From JAQGMV01 sp035626595 (GTDB taxonomy: Bacteria; Pseudomonadota; Gammaproteobacteria; Burkholderiales; SG8-41), in the NCBI GenBank assembly GCA_035626595.1, contig DASPNJ010000133.1:1-64000 (forward strand): 64,000 bases of DNA, read 5' to 3'. The notes beneath the pieces are model-generated. The model did no database searches and had not been told where the DNA came from. It saw only the letters and a program-made list of their open reading frames with translations. A program made the position numbers and the translations under genes. Positions 26,111-35,100 of the stretch are shown in pieces (within the stretch, counting starts at the first letter, position 1; each line of letters begins with the position of its first letter).

Positions 26111-29100
26111 TTACTGGCAGATCTCCTGTCCCGCCGGTTCCTGCTTGATCTCGGCGGCGCGGAACGGCAATTCCGGGCGCCGTTCGTGCTCGGTCGGAAT
26201 GATATTCGCCGCTTCGAACTGGGCTGGCGTGTTGAAGAACGGAACCGGAATGCCGACCCGGTAAACCGACGAACCGGCGAATGCCGACATCCCGGGCGGC
26301 AGATTGAAAGTATCGAAATCGCCGACGCGGCTTCCGTACGTCATCACCTCGAACTGCTGCCCCGTACCCGGAACGAAGCCGTTGATGGTCGTCGCCTGCA
26401 GCGTGCCGGCGAGGTTCGCAACACCGCTTACCTGGAGCAGATCGTACGTGACGCCCTGAGTCGGACCGCCTAGCTCGGTCACCAGCACGCCACCCGGACC
26501 CTGCGTGTAGTTGCCATTGATCACCAGCGTGCCGGGCGAGCTTCCGGGCCGCAGCGTTCCGTTGTTCACGACCGCGCCGCTGATCGTGCCGCTGCCTTTC
26601 AGCGTGCCGGTATTCGTCAGCGCACCAGCGCCCGTCGCGATCGTCGTTCCTGGCTGCACGTCGAGGGTGCCCTGATTGGTGAAGCCGCCGTTCACCTGGA
26701 ACGTGCTCGACTGCACGTTCAGCGTCCCGCTGTTCATGAGTGTGCCGCCGTTGAACGTGACTCCGCTCGTTCCGGCAACGTTCATCGTTCCACTGTTGTT
26801 GATGGTGCCGCCCGTGACGGACTTGCTACCGGCGCCGTTGAGCGTGAGCGTGCCGGTGTTGTTGAGCGTGCCGCCGGTCATCGTGAGCGCGGATGTCGTG
26901 AGCGAAGAAGCGATCGTCGACGTCCCGCCGGTCACGTTCGTCGGGCTCGTCACGGTGACGCCGCCGGTATTCGCGATGGTGCCGCCGGTCAGGTTCAGCA
27001 CGCCGGTCACTGCGACCGCACTGGAGCCGCCAAGCGTGCCGGCAAGCGTCAGGATCGAACCATTCGCCATCGTAAGCGTGCCGGCGTTCGCCTGGAGCGT
27101 CGCCCCTGCCTGCACGTCCAGCATTCCGCTGTTCACCAGCGCGCCGCCGTTGAAAGTCACGGGAGTCGTACCCGCGATATTGAACGTCCCCGTGTTATTG
27201 ATCGTGCCGCCCGTGATCGATTTCGTGCCGGCCCCGTTCAACGTGAGCGTGCCGGGCACATCGAGCGTGCCGCCGGTCATCGTGAGCGCCGATGTCGTCA
27301 ACGACGAAGTCACGGTCGCCATTCCGCTGTTGACCAGCGAGCCACCGTTGAAAGTCACGGGGCTCGTACCCGCGACATTGAACGTTCCGGTGTTGTTGAT
27401 CGTGCCGCCGGTGATCGATTTCGTGCCGGCGCCGTTCAAAGTAAGGGTGCCGGTGTTATTGACGGTGCCTGCGGTCATGGTGAGCGCGGACGTGGTCAGC
27501 GACGACGCCACGGTCGACGTGCCGCCGGTCACGTTCATCGGGCTCGACACGGTCACGCCGCCGGTATTCCCGATCGTGCCGCCGGTCAGGTTGAACGCGC
27601 CCGTCACCGTCAGTGCGCCCCCACCGTTGGTCGTGCCGCCGGCGAGTGTATGCGGGCCCGCGATCGTGCGCGCGCCCGTTACCGTCAGGATGGCGGTATT
27701 CGTGAACGAGCCGGGGCCGGTGACGGCGATATCGCCGCCGTTGAAATTGAGCGTTCCGTCGTTCGCGAGCGCGCCGCCGCCGATCGTGTGGTTCGCGGCG
27801 CCGGCGAGCGTGAGCGTACCGGTATTCGTAAGACTGCCGCCGGCGATGTTCAACGCGTTCGTACTGAACACGCCGGAGATGGTGCTCGCGGCATTGACGG
27901 TGGTGCCTGCATTCGCAGTGGCGCCGCCGGTGTTGGAGATCGTCGCGCCGTTCAGGTTGAGCGCACCGTTGAGCACCGCCGTGCCGGCGCCGGCGAGCGT
28001 GCCGGCGAGCGTCGTAGGTCCATTCAACGTGAGCGCGCGGCCCGCCGCGACGGTAAGCGCGTTGCCTGCGGCCTGATTGAGCGTGAGCCCGGCCGGCAAC
28101 GTCAGGTCGCCGTTCACGTTCATGGCCCAGAGGTTCTGCTCGAAGCGCGCGGCGCCGCCGGCGGCGACGTTGATCGTCGCGCCCGGATTGAAATTGAGAA
28201 CGCTGCCGGTCCCGGTGTAGCCGAAGATCCGGGTGCCGTTCGCCATGTTCAGCGCGCCCGAGAAATTGAACGTCGTGCCATCCTCGAAATCGAGATCGCC
28301 GGTGTTGAGGTTGAACGTGCCGGCGTGATTCGTCATCGCCGGCCCGATGCTGTTCGACCCGGCCGGTGCGTTGCCGTTGATGGTGCCACCGACCATGTTG
28401 GTGAACGTTCCCAAGCCCTTCAGGTCGTCGCAGCAGAACGTCGTGAGGATGTTCCACGTCGCACCTGCGCGGTTGTTGATCGTCGCAGCCGTGTTGGACA
28501 GGAATATGCCACCGCCGGTCCAGTTGACCGTGCCGTCGTTGTTCCACGTCAGGCTGGTGAGCGTCTTGCTGCCACCGGAAAGCGTGGATGTGCCCGTCGT
28601 CGTCAGCAGGCCCGTACCGCGCAGCGTGCCACCGGACCATGCGAACGGCCCGTTCAATAGCATCGCTGCATTTAGGCTGACATCGGACGTGCCGCTGACC
28701 GTCGTAGTGACGTTTGCGCCGAGCGTGACCGGTGTATTGAAAGCGACCGTGCTATTGGCGATCGTGACGTTGGCGTCGGCGGCGGTCGTATCCAACGTCA
28801 GTGCCGTAGCGGTGATGCCGGCCCCATTCAGGAAGTTGATGCTCGAACCCGCTGTCGCCGTGGTAGCCGTGACGTTGCTGCCGGCGAGGTTGAGGTTCGC
28901 GTCGACGTTGATGTTCCCTGTCGAGGCCGTCAGGCCGATCGTCTGACCCGCCGGCACGACGAGCGCTGTGTAGCGGCTGGCGGTCAAGTCGCCTGCGGTC
29001 TGCTCGAGGAAAATGCCGCCGGTCGTGGCGGTCGCCGCGACGGTGCCCGTCCCCGGTGTGACGCGGAAGGGCGTCCCGGCCGAGCCTACAGTCGTTCCGG

Positions 29101-32100
29101 TCAATGCGATCGGCCCGTTTGCCGCGCTGGTATCGACACGCGAGCCGGCGCTCACCGCCAGCGCGCCGGTGGTATTGAGCGTGGCGCCGCCGCCTATGAC
29201 ATTGCCGGTGAGCGTGAGGCCGCCAGCATCGAGTAGATTCAATATGCCGGTGCCGAGCGCGCTCGCACCGAGATTGGTGATCGCGTTCGTTGCCCCGTTC
29301 AGCGTCGCATTCGAGTTCGTCGTCGTGACGGCGAGCGTGTCCGCCGTAATGGCTCCGCTTTGCGTGATGGCGCCGCCGGCGCTCAGCGCGAGGGTGCCGC
29401 CCGGCACGCTGGACGCGCCCACGATCAACGCGTTTGCGTCCGTGAGCGAGGCATTGTTCGCGCCGCTGTTATTGAGCGTCACCGCGCCCGTGAAGTCATT
29501 GGCCGCGTTGGTGAGCGTGATCGCATTCGCACCTGCGCCGAAGCTCGCCGCGCCGGCGCCCGCAGCCTGCGTGATCGGCCCGGTTTGAGTGATCGCGCCG
29601 CCGGCATTCACCGTGAGGGTTCCGATGCCGAGAGCGAGCGTACCGAGCGTCAGCGCATTCACGTCCGTCAGTGCGACGTTGTTCGCGCCGGTGTTGGTCA
29701 GCGACACGGCGCCCGTGAAATCGTTTGCGGCGTTGTTCAGCGTGATTGCGTTGCCGCCGGCGCTGAAGCTCGCAGCCCCCGCGCCGGCAGCCTGCGTGAG
29801 CGCCCCGGTCTGCGTGATGGCGCCGGTCGTGGCCACCGTCAACGACCCCGTGCCGAAGACGGACGCCCCGAACGCCAGTGCATTCGCATCGACGATCGAG
29901 ACATTCCCCGCGCCCGCCGTGTTGAGCGACAGCGTGCCGGTGAAGTCATTCGCGGCATTCGTCGCAGCGATCCCGCCGGCGCCCGTGGTGGTCAGGGTCG
30001 CGTTATTGGCCGTGAGCGCATCGTCGTACGTCTGCGCGCCGCTCGTCCTCACCGTGCCGCCGGTGATCGACGTCGTTCCGCCCGCATCGGTCGTGAGCTT
30101 CGTCAGCGCCGTCGTGCCGCCGACGGCACCGCCGAAGGTCGTTGCGCCAGACGTATTGACCGTGAGATCGAACGCGCCGTTGACGGTGCTCGCAAGGTTG
30201 ATTGCACCACCGCCCGTGCTCGTCAGCGTCGTATTCGCGCCCAATGTGGCGGCGCCGCCGAATGTCTGGGAGCCTACCGTCGTGACCGTACCGCCGTTGA
30301 ATGCGATCGGTCCGCCTGCGTTGACGACGAGGCTCGTCAAGGCCACCCCGTCGCCCACCGCGCCTCCGAACGTGGTGGTGCCCGTGCTGTTCGCCGTAAG
30401 GCTGAACGCCCCGTTCACGGTGCCTGTGAAACTCAAGTTTCCGCTGCCCGAGTCGACGATCCGGTTGCCACCCAGCGTCACCGGTCCGTTGAGTGCGAGC
30501 AGCGAATTCGTCGTGTCGAGATCGCCGTTGAGCAGGATGCTGGTGCCCGTATGGGCCTGAAAACCGGGGGTTGCGATCGCCGGCAGCGTGAGCGCGCCAC
30601 CGGCGTTCACGGTGAGATTGCGGCCGACGTTCACGACGCCCAGCGCGAGCGCATTCGCGTCTCTCAAAGAGACGTCGTTCGCGCCGCTGTTGGCAAGCGA
30701 TACCGGACCGGTGAAATCGTTCGTCGCGTTCGTAAGGGTGATCGCATTGGCGCCGGCATCGAAGCTCGCCGCGCCCGCACCCGCGGACTGCGTGATCGGG
30801 CCGCTTTGCGTAATTGCGCCGCCGGCCAGGACGCTCAGCGTTCCTGTGCCGATCGGGGACGACGCGAGAATCAACGCATTCACGTCCGTCACCGCTACGT
30901 TGTTCGCGCCGCTGTTGTTCAGACTGACGCCGCCCGTGAAGTCGTTGGCCGCGTTGGTAAGCGTTATCGGGTTGGCGCCCGCGTTGAACGTGGCGTTACC
31001 CGCACCCACCGCCTGCGTGATCGCGCCCGCCTGCGTGATGGCGCCCGCCGCCGTGACCAGCAGCGTTCCGCTGCCCAGCGCCGATGCGCCGAGGGTCAGC
31101 GCATTAGCGTCGCGTATGGAGACGTTGTTCGCGCCGCTGTTGTTGAGGCTCACTGCGCCCGTGAAATCATTGCCCGCGTTCGCAAGCGTGATTGCATTCG
31201 CGCCTGAGTTGATCGTTACGGCACCCGCGCCCGCTGCCTGCGTGATCGCGCCGGTCTGCGTGATCGCGCCGCCCGCCGTTATCGACAGCGTGCCGGTGCC
31301 GAGCGCTGCGGCACCGAGCGCGAGCGCGTTTGCATCGACGATTGTGACGTTGCCGGTCCCGCCGCTGGTCAGCGCCAGCGTGCTGGTAAAGTCGTTAGCC
31401 GTGTTCGTCGCGGTTATGGATCCTGCGCCTGCGGCTCCCGTCGAGAGCGTAACGGCGCCCGTGAACGTAGCCGGACCCGCGAATGTGATGTTGTCGCCGG
31501 TCGTCGTGATGTTGGCCGCGCTCGAAACGGCACCCGCGCCGTTCTGAGTAAACGCACCGTCGAGCGTCATGTTCGCGCCCGCCGCAATCGTGAGCAGGCC
31601 CGCATTGGTGACCGTCAGCGGTCCGCCATTGGTCGTGACGACGGTGCCGTTCAGCGTGAAGTTGTTGCCCGTGAGCGCGATGCCGATCGCGTCGTCCATG
31701 TTGAGCGCGCCAAACGCGCTCGTGCCGGTGCCCGCGTCTTGCGTGAGCGTCGTCGCCGTCATGGGGCCGGTTGTCACATTCGCGGCGCTGGTGATGCCCA
31801 CGTCGCCCAGGCGCTCCGTATTGCCGACCGCCCCGATGAGCGTGATGTTCCCGGTCCCTGTGGTGAGCGTGAGGTTCTCGCGGACGCCGCCGGCAGTGCC
31901 ATTCGTCGTTCCGGCGATCGAAATGTTGCCGCCGCCGGCAGCGCCGGTGCTGAGCGTGACCGTAAGCCCTTCACCGATCACGACGCTGTCGCTGATCGTG
32001 ATGTCGCGATCCGCGGTCACGATGTTCGCGTTGAGCGTCGTCGTCGCACCCGGCCCGTCGAGCGTGACCGAGGCGTCACCCGTCCCCGTGATCTGCCCGT

Positions 32101-35100
32101 TGACGACGATCGCACCGGCGCCGGCGGGCTGTCGAATGACGACCGGATCCGTGAACGTCACCGCGTTCACGGTGGTCGTGCCGGTGCCGGTCGCGCGGCC
32201 GATGTTGATCTGGCTGAAGCCATCCCCGAGCGCGGCCACATCCGTGCCGGTGATTTGAAGCGTGCCTGCCCCGCCCGCTATGCCGATAGAGGTCGCGTCG
32301 GCGGCCGGCTGCAGCGTGAGCGTGCTGGTGCCCGTCACGCTGCCGGCGCCGCCGGTGAAGTCGATGCCGTCTGCGGTCAGCGTCAACGCGTTCGCACCTG
32401 CAGCGAGTGTCGAGGTGAACGCGAGCGTGCTGGTGCCGGCGTTCAACGTAGCCGCCGCGCCGAGCGTCACCGCATCGTTGTACGTCTGGTTGCCCGTCGT
32501 CGTGATCCCGCCGCCGCTGATCGCGGTCGAACCGCCCGCATCTGTCGTGACTGACGTGAGCGCCGTCGTTGCTCCGACGAGGCCGCCGAACGTCGTCGCG
32601 CCCGCAGTATTCGCGGTCAGCGCAAATGCGCCGTTGACGGTGTTGGCGAGATTGATCGCGCCACCGCCGGTGCTCGTGAGTGTCGTTGCCGCACCCAGCG
32701 TGACCGGCTGGTTAAAGGTTTGCCCGGCAGTGGTGTTGATCGCGCCGCCGTTGATGATTGTCGTCCCGGCGCCATTCATCGTGAGGCTCGTCAATGGGTT
32801 CGCGCCGGGGCCAGTACCGACGGCAGCGCCGAACGTTGTCGTGCCGCCTGTATTGACAGTGACATTGGCCGTGCCGCCGAGACTGGCCGGAAGGGTCGCA
32901 GCAAGCACTTGGAAACCGATGGCGTTTCCGCCGGTGCTCGTAAACGCGGCATTAGTGCTGACGAAGACCGTGTCGCCGTATGTCTGCGCGCCGGTCGTCG
33001 TGACTGCGCCGCCCGACACGTTGGTAAAGCCGCCCAGGTTCGTGGTCAGACTCGTCAGTGGATCGACGCCGCCCACCAGGCCGCCGAGTACCGTGGACCC
33101 AGTCGTATTGATGGCGAGAGTGAAAGGGCCGTTGACCGTATTATTGAGACTGATCGCGCCGCCGCCCGTGCTCGCGAGTGTCGTCGCCGCTCCGAGCGTC
33201 ACGGCGCCGTTATAGGTTTGAACGCCCGTGGTGGTGATTGCGCCGCCGTTTATTGCAGCCGCGCCGTCCACTTGAAGCGCGGTCAAAGCCGCGATTCCGC
33301 CGACGGCTCCGCCGAACGTCGTCGTGCCGGTGTTGTCGGCCGTGAGGAAAAACCCGCCGTTCACGGTGCTCGTGAAGGTGAGATCGCCGGTGCCGCTGGT
33401 GAGTGTTCTGGCGCCCCCGCCGAGCGTCACGGGGCCGGACAGCGTAATGGCTGAATTGGTCGTCGTGAGATCGGCGTTGAGCGCGATGCTCGTGCCAGTG
33501 TGGCTTTGCGCGCCGGTCGTCGTAACCGCGGTGTTGATCGCGAGCGCGCCACCGGTGTTCACTGTGGCACCCCCGGTCGCGACCGGCCCGGCAACCGCCA
33601 GACCGCCGCCATCGAGCAGGTTCAACAAACCCGTACCGAGATTCGTATTGCCGAGCGTGGTGATCGCGTTCGTGGCGCCATTCAGCGTTGCGTTCGCGTT
33701 CGTGGTTGTGAGGCTCAGCGTGTCGGCGGTGATCGCGCTGGTTTGCGTAATGACGCCGCCTGCACCGCTCGTCGTGGTCAGAGAGACGGTGCCCGCGCCG
33801 GCGTTGACCATATTGTTCACAGCCAACGAGCCATTCGTATTCAGGGTCACGCCGCCGCTCGCCGCCACGGCTCCGGTCACGGTCAAATTGCCCGCGTTGA
33901 GCAAGTTCAGGGCGCCGGTGCCGAGCGATGCCGCGCCGAGATTCGCGATCACGTTGGTCGCGCCGTTGAGCGTCGCGTTCGCGTCCGTCGTCGTGAGCTG
34001 CAGCGTGCCGGCGGAGATCACGGAATTCTGGGTGATCGCGTTGACTGAGCCGCCGGTCGTCGTGAGGGACACGGTGCCGGCGCCGGCATTGATCGTATTG
34101 TTCATCGCAAGCGGGCCGCTCGTATTCAAGGCGAGGCCGTTGCCGGTGTAAGCGCCGGTGACGGTGAGGCCGCCGGCATCGAGCAAATTGAGTCCGCCAG
34201 TACCGAGGCTCGTCGCGCCGAGGTTCGTGAGGAGGTTCGTCGCGCCGTTCAGCGTGGCGTTAGCGTCTGTGGTCGTGAGAGCAAGCGTATCGGCCGTGAT
34301 GACGCCGTTGCCGCCCTGCGAGATCGCGTTGCCCGCGCCCGTCGTTGTCAGCGAAACGGTGCTGCCGGCCGCGCCAATGACATCGTTGATCGTGAGAGCG
34401 CCGCTCGTGCTGAGCGTGACGCCGCCCGTTGCCGCAACTGCGCCGGTGACCGTCAAGCCGCTGGCGTCCCGTAGGTTCAGCGCCGCAGTGCCAAGGGCTG
34501 TGGCGCCGAGATTCGTGACGGCATTCGTCGCAGTGTTCAGAGTCGTGTTGCCGTCAACCGTATTGAGGGCCAATGTGTTGCCGGTAATGACGCCGGCGGC
34601 ACTTTGCGTGATTGGGCTGCCGATGCCTGTCGACGTGAGCGTTACGTTGCCCGCGCCTGCATCGAGCGCGTTGTCGATCGTGATCGCGCCGCTCGTAGTG
34701 AGGGTGATGCCGCCGCTTGCCGCGACCGTGCCGCCCAGCACCCTGAGACTGCCGGTGTCGCGGAACACGAGCGCGCCGGTGCCGAGGTTGCTCGCGCCGA
34801 GGTTCACGACGTCGTTCGTGCCGATGCGGAAGCCGGCCAGCGTGACGTCGGCGTTGATCGTATTGAGCGTCAGCGTCCCGCCGGCGGTTATCAGGCCGTT
34901 CCCGGTCTGAGTAATCGTGCTGGCGGCGCCCCCGGTGGTAGTAAGCGCGACGTCACCGGTCGAGTTGATGGCAGCGTCCAGATGCAGCGCGCCACTGGTG
35001 GAAATACTCGCGCTCGTGCCGGTGACGGACCCGGTAACCGTCAGTCCGTTTGCGTCGGTCAGCGCGAAGCCCGCGGCGTCGATCACACCCAGATTGGTGA

